Source of the DNA: Kineosporia sp. NBRC 101731
Lineage (GTDB): Bacteria > Actinomycetota > Actinomycetes > Actinomycetales > Kineosporiaceae
DNA length: 64,000 nt
Assembly (NCBI RefSeq): GCF_030269305.1
Contig: NZ_BSTC01000009.1
Coordinates: 62,001 to 126,000 of the forward strand
Direction: 5' to 3'
The position numbers and the translations under genes were made by a program. The first letter of the stretch is position 1. Every line of letters begins with the position of its first letter. Of the stretch, positions 45,043-53,490 are shown in pieces. The notes beneath the pieces are model-generated. The model was not told the origin of the DNA. It worked only from the letters and a program-made list of their open reading frames with translations, and searched no databases.

Positions 45043-45124
45043 CGTGATCATGCAAAGTGTCCCCGAAGATCGGGAACTCGCACTCTCGTAGTTCTCCGGC
45101 TTCGGGGACACCGGGCCTGATCAC
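45043..45124. terminator. palindromic terminator after the ligase gene
   Basis: CGTGATCATGCAAAGTGTCC on the left and its imperfect complement (GGGGACACC ... CCTGATCAC) on the right, with the inner stem AGAACT-type. Same family as 39999-40081, but the right arm has diverged. Confidence 0.7.
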
Positions 45125-45130
45125 CCAGGG

Positions 45131-45943
45131 GTGGGGGTCACTAGGCTTCTCCGGGTGGACGACGTTGCATCCCTGGGATTCCGTACCGACCTGGTGTTGC
45201 GCCGGCTGGGTGGGTCGCTGGTCTCCGACCGCGGGTCTCACCTGGTCGTGCGGACACCGGAGAACCCCGGCTACTGGTGGGGGAACTTCCTGCTGCTGCG
45301 GGAGCAGCCCGGGGTGGGGGAGTGGCCCGGCTGGGTGGCCGAGTTCGAGCGAGAGTTCCCGGGCGCCGACCACATCGCCCTCGGCCTCGACGGGGTGGAC
45401 GGCGCCGTCCCGGACCCGGAGGGTGCCGCCGCGCTCGGCCTGGAGGTGATGGTCGACGCCGTGCTGACCGCCACGGAACTGACCCCACCGGCGCCCGCCG
45501 ATCTGCTGATCCGCCCACTCGAGAGCTCCGACGACTGGCACAGCATGGCGCTGCTGCGGTTGTCGCTCGAGGAGTCGTCGGCCGACGACCACGCCGAGTT
45601 CGTCCACCGCAAGGCGGCGGAGTACCGGCAGATGACGCAGGCCGGCCACGGAGTCTGGTTCGGCGCCTTCGTCGACGGTGAGATGCGCTGTGGTGCAGGG
45701 CTGTTCACCGACGGCAGCGGCGTGGCCCGCTTCCAGAACGTCGAGACCCACCCGGCCTACCGCCGCCGCGGCCTGGCCTCCACCCTGGTGCATCGCCTGG
45801 GCGAGTGGGGCCTGTCCTCCATGGGCGCCGAAAAGCTGGTGATCGTCGCCGATCCCGGCTACCACGCGATCGGGATGTACCGGGCCCTGGGATTCGAGGA
45901 CGCCGAACACAAGATCCAGGCGCAGCGGCCCCCGAGCGGGTGA
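45131..45943 (+). CDS. GNAT-family N-acetyltransferase
   Basis: 270 residues from GTG 45131; GTG 45155 (MDDVASLGF) is an alternative. The C-terminal half is a GNAT fold with the acetyl-CoA loop VETHPAYRRRGLASTLVH and the end motif KLVIVADPGYHAIGMYRALGF. The N-terminal half (RTPENPGYWWGNFLLL) belongs to a known two-part acetyltransferase layout. The substrate is unknown. Not obviously part of the amine island, from which a palindrome separates it. Confidence 0.85.
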   Translation: MGVTRLLRVDDVASLGFRTDLVLRRLGGSLVSDRGSHLVVRTPENPGYWWGNFLLLREQPGVGEWPGWVAEFEREFPGADHIALGLDGVDGAVPDPEGAAALGLEVMVDAVLTATELTPPAPADLLIRPLESSDDWHSMALLRLSLEESSADDHAEFVHRKAAEYRQMTQAGHGVWFGAFVDGEMRCGAGLFTDGSGVARFQNVETHPAYRRRGLASTLVHRLGEWGLSSMGAEKLVIVADPGYHAIGMYRALGFEDAEHKIQAQRPPSG

Positions 45944-45946
45944 GTA

Positions 45947-45976
45947 CCTTCATGGGCGGTCGCCCACCCATGAAGG
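45947..45976. terminator. hairpin between convergent GNAT and small membrane genes
   Basis: CCTTCATGGG and CCCATGAAGG form a perfect 10-base stem, placed between the two convergent stops. Confidence 0.75.
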
Positions 45977-45983
45977 CCCTCCC

Positions 45984-46142
45984 TCAGGACGCCTGGACGA
46001 CGGACTGCACGCCCAGGGCGATGAAGATGAACGCCATGCAGAACATGGCGACACCGAGAACCATCAGGAGATAGAGGAATTCGCGCCACATCACACACGC
46101 GACCCCGCCGAGCAGCAGACAGACCAGGAAGAGGTTGCTCAT
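45984..46142 (-). CDS. small membrane protein of 52 residues
   Basis: ATG 46142 with GGAGGGG six bases upstream; stop TGA at 45984-45986. The product starts MSNLFLVCLLLGGVACVMWR and continues EFLYLLMVLGVAMFCMAFIF, that is two hydrophobic helices with a short charged turn. No family is recognised. Good ribosome site, flanking hairpin and clean hydrophobic pattern support a real gene. Confidence 0.6.
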   Translation of the reverse strand: MSNLFLVCLLLGGVACVMWREFLYLLMVLGVAMFCMAFIFIALGVQSVVQAS

Positions 46143-46284
46143 CGGGCACCCCTCCGGATCGGTCTCAACGAGTCGGCCCGGGAACTGAACCGGTAAAGAT
46201 CAGTCCCCTTCGTCGATATCAGCCTCTGTTCAGTTGAGAGGACTGGAGTACAGTTAGTCATTGCGTGCTCCCCAGTGGAGTTCA

Positions 46285-46320
46285 GCTGGGCCCAGGTGTT
46301 GCAGCACCTTCGGGCCCAGC
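46285..46320 (+). other. strong hairpin in a 470-base non-coding region
   Basis: GCTGGGCCC and GGGCCCAGC enclose a second stem AGGTG / CACCT, followed by GCTTTGTT. Between 46143 and 46610 I find no protein gene. The hairpin and a second one near 46398-46425 (CCTCC / GGAGG) could belong to a small RNA or a long leader of the XRE gene. Confidence 0.4.
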
Positions 46321-46610
46321 GCTTTGTTCGAGAGCCCTCAGACGTCGGTCAGTCATGAACCGGCGCCGGGCAGTTGATCTCGGCCGGTCGGGCCGCGCAC
46401 CACCTCCCTCGGAGGCGGGGTGCTGGAGTCCATCGTGCAGTGGACACTGATGGCCTAGATCTACCGATACCCCGCTAATTCACATAGTGCGTTGTAGTCT
46501 TGCGGAGAGCAAGGTTCAAATCGGCGCATTGCAGACTGAAGGCCTACCAAACGCAAGTTGCGCACACGAAGAGTGATTGACGCATACGTTCGGTTCAGGG
46601 GGCGAGACCT

Positions 46611-47489
46611 TTGAGCGTGCCCAACAACCCATTGGTCAGCAAGGTGGAGCTGGCCAGCACCCTGCGGCAGTTACGGCTGGAGGCCGGCAAGACGCTGGAA
46701 GACGCCGCCGACGTCCTCGAGGTGTCAACGGCAACGATCAGCCGCATCGAGACGGGTGGGCGCATCCCCCGGGCCCGCGACGTCCGGGAGCTGTGCCGGT
46801 ACTACGGTCTGCAGAATGACGACCGGATTGCGGAGCTGGCGGCTCTGGTCGCGGGCGCACGGGCGTCAGGGTGGTGGGAGGAGTACGAGGTGATCGATGA
46901 AAAATACGGCACATTCATCGGATATGAAGAAGCTGCAACCCGGATCGAGCAGTTCGAGAACACCACCATGCCGGCTCTGCTGCAGACGCGTTCATATGCC
47001 TGGCACTACTTTCGTGACGTAGTGCGCCTCTATTGGAAATCCATTCCAACGGATCGGCAGAACAATGAGCGAATCGATGTCCGTGAACTCCGCCGTAGTC
47101 ATCTGACGGCCCGGGCCGGTTCCGTGGACTACAGCGTCATTCTGGATGAGGCTGTCCTGATGCGAATTGTCGGAAGCGTTGCGGTGATGCGGGAGCAGAT
47201 TCAATGGCTCATCAGTGCCGCTCAGGAGTCATGGGTCTCAGTCTATGTTCTCCCCATGGATAAAGGTGCGGTGGCCGGTCCGGTGGGCCCCTTCACCGCC
47301 TTGACGCTCCCACAGGACGGGGTCACGGACGTTGTCTACACAGATACGTTGCGAGGACAGGATTTCAATCTCAATAAAAGTGAAGTTGACCTGCATAAAC
47401 GAGTTCTTGCGCACCTCCGGGCGGAGGCGCTTGACGCTTCGGAGTCGATCCAGTTGCTAACCGCGAGGCTGGCTGCCTATCAGGCCTGA
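46611..47489 (+). CDS. XRE-family regulator with DUF5753 (Scr1/WhiJ-like)
   Basis: 292 residues. N-terminal helix-turn-helix (LASTLRQLRLEAGKTLEDAADVLEVSTATISRIETG) and a C-terminal DUF5753 domain (about 105-285: YEEAATRIEQFENTTMPALLQT, then LDEAVLMRIVGSV). The start is TTG 46611 or GTG 46617. In actinomycetes these proteins are encoded beside DUF397 proteins and act as regulator-antagonist sets (WhiJ type, development). Two DUF397 genes follow. The second half is less GC-rich than the neighbours, a hint of transfer. Confidence 0.9.
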   Translation: MSVPNNPLVSKVELASTLRQLRLEAGKTLEDAADVLEVSTATISRIETGGRIPRARDVRELCRYYGLQNDDRIAELAALVAGARASGWWEEYEVIDEKYGTFIGYEEAATRIEQFENTTMPALLQTRSYAWHYFRDVVRLYWKSIPTDRQNNERIDVRELRRSHLTARAGSVDYSVILDEAVLMRIVGSVAVMREQIQWLISAAQESWVSVYVLPMDKGAVAGPVGPFTALTLPQDGVTDVVYTDTLRGQDFNLNKSEVDLHKRVLAHLRAEALDASESIQLLTARLAAYQA

Positions 47490-47666
47490 CGGCGGCGGAC
47501 TCAGATGGGGACAAAGGGCTTGTCCCGATCCGGGCTTTGTCAGGGATTGATGCTGCTCCACCAGGGTGAAGTATGTTGGCTGCGGGTGCGGTGCCTCGGG
47601 CCAGCGCGCCGATGTGAGTACACCTGGCCACGACATGAGGTTGTGGCTGTCATATCGGGGGTCACC

Positions 47667-47909
47667 ATGGATGGTCAGGGCATGAATAAGAGTGTTTCGG
47701 TCGATGCCGATCTGGAATGGACGAAGTCCTCGTTCTCCGGAATCAACGGTTGTGTTGAAGCTGCGCTTGCGCCCGATGGATCTATTTTGATCAGAGATTC
47801 TAAGAACCCGACTGGTGGCCACCTTTCGTATAATGAATTCGAATGGCGTTCGTTTCTGGCGGGGCTGTCCCGGGGTGAGTTTGATTTCCTCCTGCCGCGC
47901 AACGAGTAG
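47667..47909 (+). CDS. DUF397 protein (first of two)
   Basis: 80 residues from ATG 47667; ATG 47682 is an alternative. Typical pattern LEWTKSSFSGINGCVEAAL...GSILIRDSKNPTGGHLSYNEFEWRSFL. DUF397 proteins pair with the XRE/DUF5753 regulators, probably by direct binding. Confidence 0.88.
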   Translation: MDGQGMNKSVSVDADLEWTKSSFSGINGCVEAALAPDGSILIRDSKNPTGGHLSYNEFEWRSFLAGLSRGEFDFLLPRNE

Positions 47910-48062
47910 TTTCCTCACGTGAACTCCTCGGCGGAGGAGACATGCGAATGGCACTCTCCTCCGCCGGCAATAGGCAGGCGATCGAACGTCGCTTACCCTT
48001 GCGCTTGGGAGTCGGGGCTCTGTACGGGATGGGGGAGCCCCGGTGCGGAGGGTGGAGTGATC

Positions 48063-48278
48063 ATGGAAAACCTTGATCTTGCGGGTCTGGTCTGGCGTAA
48101 ATCGTCGTTCTCCGGACTGAACGGTTGTGTCCAGATGGCATCGTTGCCCGATGGTTCCGTGGTACTCCGGGATTCGAAAAGGCCGAACCTGGGGATACTG
48201 CTCTGCGCATCTTCGGCCTGGGCGGCCCTTCTGGAGGCGGGTCGCTCCGGGGAACTGGACGTTCTGAGCGGTCGCTGA
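48063..48278 (+). CDS. DUF397 protein (second of two)
   Basis: 71 residues from ATG 48063, with GGAGGGTGGAG upstream. Pattern LVWRKSSFSGLNGCVQMASL...SVVLRDSKRPNLGILL. Related to the preceding gene but not a recent duplicate. Confidence 0.88.
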   Translation: MENLDLAGLVWRKSSFSGLNGCVQMASLPDGSVVLRDSKRPNLGILLCASSAWAALLEAGRSGELDVLSGR

Positions 48279-48348
48279 CGGGGGTCCTGCCACTCCCTGT
48301 CTCCACAGGGCCGTCCCACGCAGAGCGGTGCGGCCCGAGGATCGGGGC

Positions 48349-49010
48349 ATGGACATCACATCTCGCACCGTTCTCATGGTCGGCGGCACCTCAGGCATCG
48401 GTCTGGAGCTGGCCCGGCGGTTCCGGGCGGCCGGCAGCAGTGTCGTCATCGGGGGCCGGCGCGCGCAGAGGCTTGCCGAGCTGGCCTCGGAAGCGTTCGG
48501 CACGGTCGACATCGACGTGACCGATCCGGCGCCGGTTCTGAGCGCCCGCGACGCCCTGCTCACCGGGCATCCTGACCTCGACGTGGTCGTGACGATGTCG
48601 GGCGTGCTGCTGATCGAGGATCTTCGCGATCCGGCCCACTTCGAGACGGCCACGACCACCATCGAGACCAACCTGTACGGCACCATCCGCGTCCTCGATG
48701 CCTTCACCCCGCACCTGATTGGCCGCGGCGCGGGCACATTCGTCACGGTCAGCTCGGGGATCGGGTTCCTGCCCTTCCCCCCCCGATGCCGACCTATGCC
48801 GCGTCCAAGGCCGCGGTGCACGCGTACTCCGAGGCCCTGCGGGTAGCCAATTTCGCGGACGAGGTGATGGAACTGCTCGCCGTCGAGCCCACACCGCACG
48901 AGGTACTGGTGAAGGGTGTGCTCAGGCACCGCTGGGCCGAGCGCGACGGTACCTACGCCGACCTGGTCGCCCAGCGCTCGCAGGCCCTGTCGATGCTGCC
49001 GGGCCGGTGA
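48349..49010 (+). pseudogene. short-chain dehydrogenase broken by a frameshift in a C8 run
   Basis: The first frame (MDITSRTVLMVGGTSGIGLELARRF) covers the NAD(P) Rossmann part as far as FVTVSSGIGFLPFP. The rest of the enzyme is in another frame: MPTYAASKAAVHAYSEALR, with the catalytic Tyr-x3-Lys, to the stop at 49010. The shift lies at the eight C bases 48777-48784; one more C or two fewer would restore a 220-residue enzyme resembling the DltE group. It may be a true pseudogene, a phase-variable gene or a sequencing error. Confidence 0.8.
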
Positions 49011-49015
49011 CGCCG

Positions 49016-49921
49016 TCAGGGACGCGCCGGGGCCGGACGGGTGGCCGGCGTCTGGTGACCGCCTGCGTGCACCAGCTGGGCGAGGAGGGTCAGGGCCGCG
49101 GCCGACGGTGAACCGGCCGGGGCGGTGCACGTGACGAGGACCTGGCTGGGCGACTGCAGGGACCGCAGCGACTGCTGGGTGACCGTCAGCGTGCCGACCA
49201 GCGGATGCTGCAGCTCGTAGTCGGCCGTGGCGCACGGCTGCACGCGGTGATCGGCCCACAGCCGGGCGAAGTCCGGGCTGGACATCGACAGGTTGCCGAC
49301 CAGAGAGGCGAGCACCGGATCGTCCGGATGCTGCCCCGCCACCACGCGCAGGTTCCCCACCACGGCTCGGGCCTTGACCGGCCAGCAGGTGTAGAGCTCC
49401 CGGTGGTGCGGGTCGGTGAAGATCAGCTCGACCATGTTCGGGCGGGAGCCGGGTGTCTGCGGGGCGGTCAGCGGCACGTCCCCGGCCAGCAGGGCGTGGC
49501 CCATCGCGTTCCACGCCAGCACGTCGCTGCGCCGTCCGAGCACGATCGCGGGCACGTCGCCGAGCACAGCCAGCAGGTCGGCCAGGGCCGGGTCGACGTG
49601 CTCGGCCGGGGGGCGCTTCGGTGCCGTGCGGCGCCGGGTACCCGCAGCCAGAGCGCTCAGATGCTGACGTTCGGCGTCGGTGAGGCGCAATGCCCCGGCG
49701 ATCGCGTCGAGCACCTCCGGGGACGCGTTCCGTGACTGCCCCTGCTCCAGGCGGGTGTAGTACGACGCGCTGACCCCGGCGAGCAGGGCCAGTTCCTCAC
49801 GGCGCAGCCCGGCCACCCGGCGGCGCTCCCCGTAGGTGGGCAGCCCGATGTCCTCCGGGCTGACGCGGGAGCGCCAGGCCCGCAACGCTTCGCCGAGCGA
49901 TCCCGGGGAGTCATGACTCAT
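49016..49921 (-). CDS. helix-turn-helix regulator of the MmyB-like type
   Basis: 301 residues. N-terminal HTH (GEALRAWRSRVSPEDIGLP, then VAGLRREELALLAGVSASYYTRLEQG) and a C-terminal PAS-like MmyB ligand domain (about 105-275: VLGDVPAIVLGRRSDVLAWN, then RDWADHRV-type block). In actinomycetes such regulators stand divergent from SDR or monooxygenase genes they control. Here the divergent gene is the metallo-beta-lactamase-fold gene, and the convergent one is the frameshifted SDR. Confidence 0.9.
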   Translation of the reverse strand: MSHDSPGSLGEALRAWRSRVSPEDIGLPTYGERRRVAGLRREELALLAGVSASYYTRLEQGQSRNASPEVLDAIAGALRLTDAERQHLSALAAGTRRRTAPKRPPAEHVDPALADLLAVLGDVPAIVLGRRSDVLAWNAMGHALLAGDVPLTAPQTPGSRPNMVELIFTDPHHRELYTCWPVKARAVVGNLRVVAGQHPDDPVLASLVGNLSMSSPDFARLWADHRVQPCATADYELQHPLVGTLTVTQQSLRSLQSPSQVLVTCTAPAGSPSAAALTLLAQLVHAGGHQTPATRPAPARP

Positions 49922-50013
49922 GGCACCAGCATCGCTCCCGCCGGGCCGGGTTGCCTATCCCGGCCAGGGGTACCCACACGCCGGTCTGGCTGCCGACCGC
50001 CCGGGGGCTGCAC

Positions 50014-50043
50014 AGTCGTCATCAGTCGTCATCAGTCGTCATC
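50014..50043. repeat. three perfect 10-base direct repeats in a divergent promoter region
   Basis: AGTCGTCATC occurs three times without a gap, ending 37 bases before the start of the metallo-beta-lactamase-fold gene. One unit per helical turn fits an operator for the divergent MmyB-type regulator (inference). Confidence 0.75.
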
Positions 50044-50080
50044 GCGGAACTTCCGCTGACCCGGCCCCCAGGAGACTTTC

Positions 50081-51022
50081 GTGAACAGCCCCGCCGTGAC
50101 CGACGTCCACCAGCTAGTTTTCGGTGACGTCACCGTGACCCGCGTGATCGAGAGCGCCGGTGACCTGTACATGACGCCCTCGCAGTTCTTCCCGAACTCG
50201 CAGCCGCACATGTGGGAGAACCCGGGCATCTGGAACGCGCCGGAGTTCCTCATCCCGGGCGGTGAATCGGTGCACGAGCACACTCACCGGGTCGCGATGC
50301 AGACCTGGGTCATCCGCAGTGCCGGAAAGGTCGTCCTCGTCGACACCGGCGTCGGCAACGACAAGGAGCGCCCCTACGTGCCCCTGTGGTCGCACCTCGA
50401 CAGCGATTTCCTGAACCGGCTGGCCTTCGCCGGGGTACGACCCGAAGACGTCGACGTGGTGGTGAACACCCACATCCACCCCGACCACACCGGCTGGAAC
50501 ACCGTGCTGCGTGACCGCGCCTGGACCTCCACCTTCCCGCACGCCACCTACTACATGACCACCGAGGACCTGGAGTTCTGGAACCCGGCCAACGGGCACC
50601 CCAGCGTGCTCGGCCCGGCCGCGCAGAACATGTGGGAGGACAGCATCGCCCCGATCCTGGCCGCCGGTCAGGTGAAGCAGTGGAGCGGCACCGAGCGGAT
50701 CGACGAGAACCTCGTGCTGGAAGCAGCTCCCGGCCACACGCCCGGCTCCTCGATCCTGCGCCTGACCTCCGGGGACGAGGAGGTTCTCTTCATCGGCGAC
50801 ATCCTGCACACCCCGCTCCAGGTCGGCGAACCGGCCGTGAACAGCTGCTTCTGCCAAGACCCGGACCTGGCCGTGCAGACCCGCCGAAGGGTGTTCACCG
50901 AGGCCGCGGCCAACGGAACTCTCATGTTCCCGGCCCATTTCACCGGCCAGGGCGCTTTCACCGTGAGGGCCGAAGCCGACGGTTTCTCCCTCGACCACTG
51001 GGCCCCGCTCACCAGCGCCTGA
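50081..51022 (+). CDS. metallo-beta-lactamase-fold hydrolase
   Basis: 313 residues from GTG 50081 (CAGGAG upstream). The metal motif is NTHIHPDHTGWN, with further ligands in APGHTPGSSIL, FIGDILHTPLQ and PAHFTGQG. It resembles the lactonase/quorum-quenching and alkylsulfatase-like branch. Substrate unknown. First gene of a group with a secreted beta-propeller protein. Confidence 0.88.
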   Translation: MNSPAVTDVHQLVFGDVTVTRVIESAGDLYMTPSQFFPNSQPHMWENPGIWNAPEFLIPGGESVHEHTHRVAMQTWVIRSAGKVVLVDTGVGNDKERPYVPLWSHLDSDFLNRLAFAGVRPEDVDVVVNTHIHPDHTGWNTVLRDRAWTSTFPHATYYMTTEDLEFWNPANGHPSVLGPAAQNMWEDSIAPILAAGQVKQWSGTERIDENLVLEAAPGHTPGSSILRLTSGDEEVLFIGDILHTPLQVGEPAVNSCFCQDPDLAVQTRRRVFTEAAANGTLMFPAHFTGQGAFTVRAEADGFSLDHWAPLTSA

Positions 51023-51060
51023 AACCACCCCTTTCGTCATCACTTCCCGAGGAAATCATC

Positions 51061-52011
51061 ATGCGTAGCATTACCCGCACCATCGCCGGTACCGTCCTCG
51101 CCGCAGCCGTTCTCGGATCGGGTGCCATCGGCGCCCAGGCGGCATCGGCACCCATCTCGAAAGCTTCCGTCCAGGTGCACTTCGACCTGAGCGGCGGTCA
51201 GATGCCGGAGAACGTCGTCCTGGACCGGAACGGCAGTGTCGACGTCACGTTCGCCGGCAGCCGCCAGGTCGCCCGGATCGACAGCCAGGGCGTCACCCAC
51301 GTCCTCGCCACCCTCCCGGCACCCAAGGACACCGAGGCCAAGACCCCGGTTCTCGGTTTCCCGCTGGCCACCGGGCTGGTCCGCGACGGTGACACGTTCT
51401 ACGTCGCCTACGCCACGGGAACCAAGGCCGAGAACGGCATCTGGAAGTTCACCGAGGGCCAGGCCCCGCACAAGATGGCCGATCTGCCGGCCAGTGGTCT
51501 GCCCAACGGCCTGACGATGAACCGCGCCACCGGCGTGCTCTACGTCACCGACTCGGTCGGGGGAGCGGTGTACAGCGTCACTCCGGCGGGCGAGGTGAAG
51601 GTGTTCGGCCAGGGTGAGGAACTGGCCGCCACCGGGCTCCTGGGCGTGAACGGCGCCAAGATCCGCGGTCAGCGTCTCTACGTCACCAACCTCGACCAGG
51701 GCACCGTCCTGAGCAGTCCGCTCACCGGTGCGGGCGCGGGCACGTTCACGACGGTCGCCACCGGTCTGACCGGCATCGACGACTTCGCCTTCACCGGCCG
51801 GGGCAACCAGTTCCTGGCCACGATCAACCCGAGCAACGAGGTCGTCCTGGTCAGCGGCAAGGGCACGAAGAAGACCGTACTCACGAAGGACGACGGCCTC
51901 TCCAACCCGACGTCGGTCGCGGTCCGCGGCACGACGGTCTACGTGCCCAGCGCCGCCTACACCACCCAGAAAGACCCCAACCTGCTCGTCGCCCATCTCG
52001 CCCGGCACTGA
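51061..52011 (+). CDS. secreted SMP-30-like beta-propeller protein
   Basis: 316 residues from ATG 51061, preceded by GAGG; an upstream open stretch in the same frame is not protein-like. A signal peptide (TIAGTVLAAAVLGSGAIGAQA) leads to NHL/SMP-30-type blades (VLDRNGSVDVTF, ATGLVRDGDTFYVAYA, GVLYVTDSVGGAVYSV, ATGLTGIDDFAFTGRG). This fold is shared by gluconolactonases and strictosidine-synthase-like proteins; metal ligands cannot be fixed by eye. Ends at a strong hairpin. Confidence 0.8.
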   Translation: MRSITRTIAGTVLAAAVLGSGAIGAQAASAPISKASVQVHFDLSGGQMPENVVLDRNGSVDVTFAGSRQVARIDSQGVTHVLATLPAPKDTEAKTPVLGFPLATGLVRDGDTFYVAYATGTKAENGIWKFTEGQAPHKMADLPASGLPNGLTMNRATGVLYVTDSVGGAVYSVTPAGEVKVFGQGEELAATGLLGVNGAKIRGQRLYVTNLDQGTVLSSPLTGAGAGTFTTVATGLTGIDDFAFTGRGNQFLATINPSNEVVLVSGKGTKKTVLTKDDGLSNPTSVAVRGTTVYVPSAAYTTQKDPNLLVAHLARH

Positions 52012-52018
52012 GGCGGTC

Positions 52019-52059
52019 GGTGGTGTCCGGCACTGATCTGCTCGGTGCCGGACACCACC
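52019..52059 (+). terminator. hairpin terminator after the beta-propeller gene
   Basis: GGTGGTGTCCGGCAC and GTGCCGGACACCACC form a perfect 15-base stem around an 11-base loop. The esterase starts 20 bases later, so it may be read from run-through or from its own weak promoter. Confidence 0.8.
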
Positions 52060-52079
52060 CATCAGGACAGGATCTCGTC

Positions 52080-53480
52080 ATGAGCTCAGTACAGACCACG
52101 CTCGGCCGCGTCCGGGGCACCGCCGCCGACGGCGTTCTCGCGTTCCGGGGAATTCCCTACGCCACGAACAGTTCCGGCGCCGACCGGTTCGCTGCACCGA
52201 TCCCCTTCCCGGCCTGGAGCGGCGAGCGCGACGCGAGAGCCTTCGGCCCGACCTCGCCCCAGCCCGACCGGGGTGGTGCCTTCGACCCCCTCGACCTGAC
52301 CCCGTTCTTCGGTCCCGGCTGGGTAGCGGGCGATCTTCCACTGACGGTCAATGTATGGACGCCGTCGGTCCCCTCCCACGAGCCCCTCCCGGTGCTCGTG
52401 TTCGTGCACGGTGGAGCATTCGTCGCCGGCTCCACCGCAGCCTCGCTCTACGACGGCGCGGCCTTCGCCCGCGCCGGGATCGTGTGCGTGACCGTCAACT
52501 ACCGGCTCGGGGTACCGGGATGGCTCCATCTTCCCGATGCACCGGCCAACCGCGGGCTCCTCGATGTTCTGGCCGCCCTGCGCTGGGTGCAGCGCGAGAT
52601 CGGTTCCTTCGGCGGTGATCCGGGTCGGGTGACGCTCGCCGGTCAGTCGGCCGGCGCGATGATCGTGGCCGCGGCCCTCGCCGACCAGCGCTTCGCCGGA
52701 ACGTTCGGCCAGGCGATCGTGGCCAGCGGCAGCGGCCTGGGCGCCCTCCTGCCCGCGCAAGCCTCGCTGGTCACCGAGCGTGTTGCTTACCACCTTGGGA
52801 TTGGGCCCACCGCAAGTGATTTTGCCACGATCGACGACGCCACCCTGATCGACTCCCTGTCCTGCCTGACCGGCCTCGACCTGCGACTGCCCGGCGTCCG
52901 CCATCCCCTGGCCGGCATCACCCCGTTCGCGCCGGTGCTGGACGAGCAGCCCGCCGTCACCATCGGCGCCGGGAGGGGAATACCGGCAGCACTTCTCCTG
53001 GGAGCGACCACCCACGAGGGCAATCTCTACACAGCACCCGTCCCCGGCGGTGAGGCAGAAGCACTCGCCGTCGCCGCGGCCGCCTCGCCCGGAGGCTCCG
53101 GACCGGCTGACCCCCCGCACACGAACTGGGACGAGCTGAGATCGGCGATCCTCACCGAGGCGGTGTTCCGGGAAGGCACCCGGGCCCTGAGCGCCGCGTC
53201 CGTAGAGGCCCGGAATCCCACGTTCGAGTACGAGTTCACCTGGCCGTCCGCGGCGATCGGCGGAACCCTCGGCGCGGCGCACGGGGTGGACCTGCCGTTC
53301 GTGTTCGGCAGGGCCGGTGCCGCGGACCTGCGCGGCGATCGGGGCCTGCTCGGCCCGGAGGGTGGCCCGGCCCGGCTGGAGGCCGAGATGCACGGTGCCT
53401 GGATCCGTTTCGTGACCTACGGCAAGCCCGGATGGGATGCTACGGCTGCGGGGTGGCCGACGGTGCGGCGGTTCGGGTGA
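52080..53480 (+). CDS. type B carboxylesterase
   Basis: 466 residues from ATG 52080. Motifs: RGIPYATN at the start, the oxyanion hole LVFVHGGAFVAGS, the nucleophile VTLAGQSAGAMIV, a probable catalytic acid near AALLLGATTHEGN and the His in LGAAHGVDLPFVFG. Related to para-nitrobenzyl esterases. No signal peptide. Probably belongs to the same functional group as the metallo-hydrolase and propeller genes. Confidence 0.9.
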   Translation: MSSVQTTLGRVRGTAADGVLAFRGIPYATNSSGADRFAAPIPFPAWSGERDARAFGPTSPQPDRGGAFDPLDLTPFFGPGWVAGDLPLTVNVWTPSVPSHEPLPVLVFVHGGAFVAGSTAASLYDGAAFARAGIVCVTVNYRLGVPGWLHLPDAPANRGLLDVLAALRWVQREIGSFGGDPGRVTLAGQSAGAMIVAAALADQRFAGTFGQAIVASGSGLGALLPAQASLVTERVAYHLGIGPTASDFATIDDATLIDSLSCLTGLDLRLPGVRHPLAGITPFAPVLDEQPAVTIGAGRGIPAALLLGATTHEGNLYTAPVPGGEAEALAVAAAASPGGSGPADPPHTNWDELRSAILTEAVFREGTRALSAASVEARNPTFEYEFTWPSAAIGGTLGAAHGVDLPFVFGRAGAADLRGDRGLLGPEGGPARLEAEMHGAWIRFVTYGKPGWDATAAGWPTVRRFG

Positions 53481-53490
53481 GGTGCCCGCT

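Noticed and set aside
47457-49514. 685-codon minus-strand frame
   Set aside because: It runs across two DUF397 genes, the SDR and part of a regulator without any motif.
50014-50043. CRISPR array
   Set aside because: Ten-base units repeat directly without spacers; no cas genes are near.
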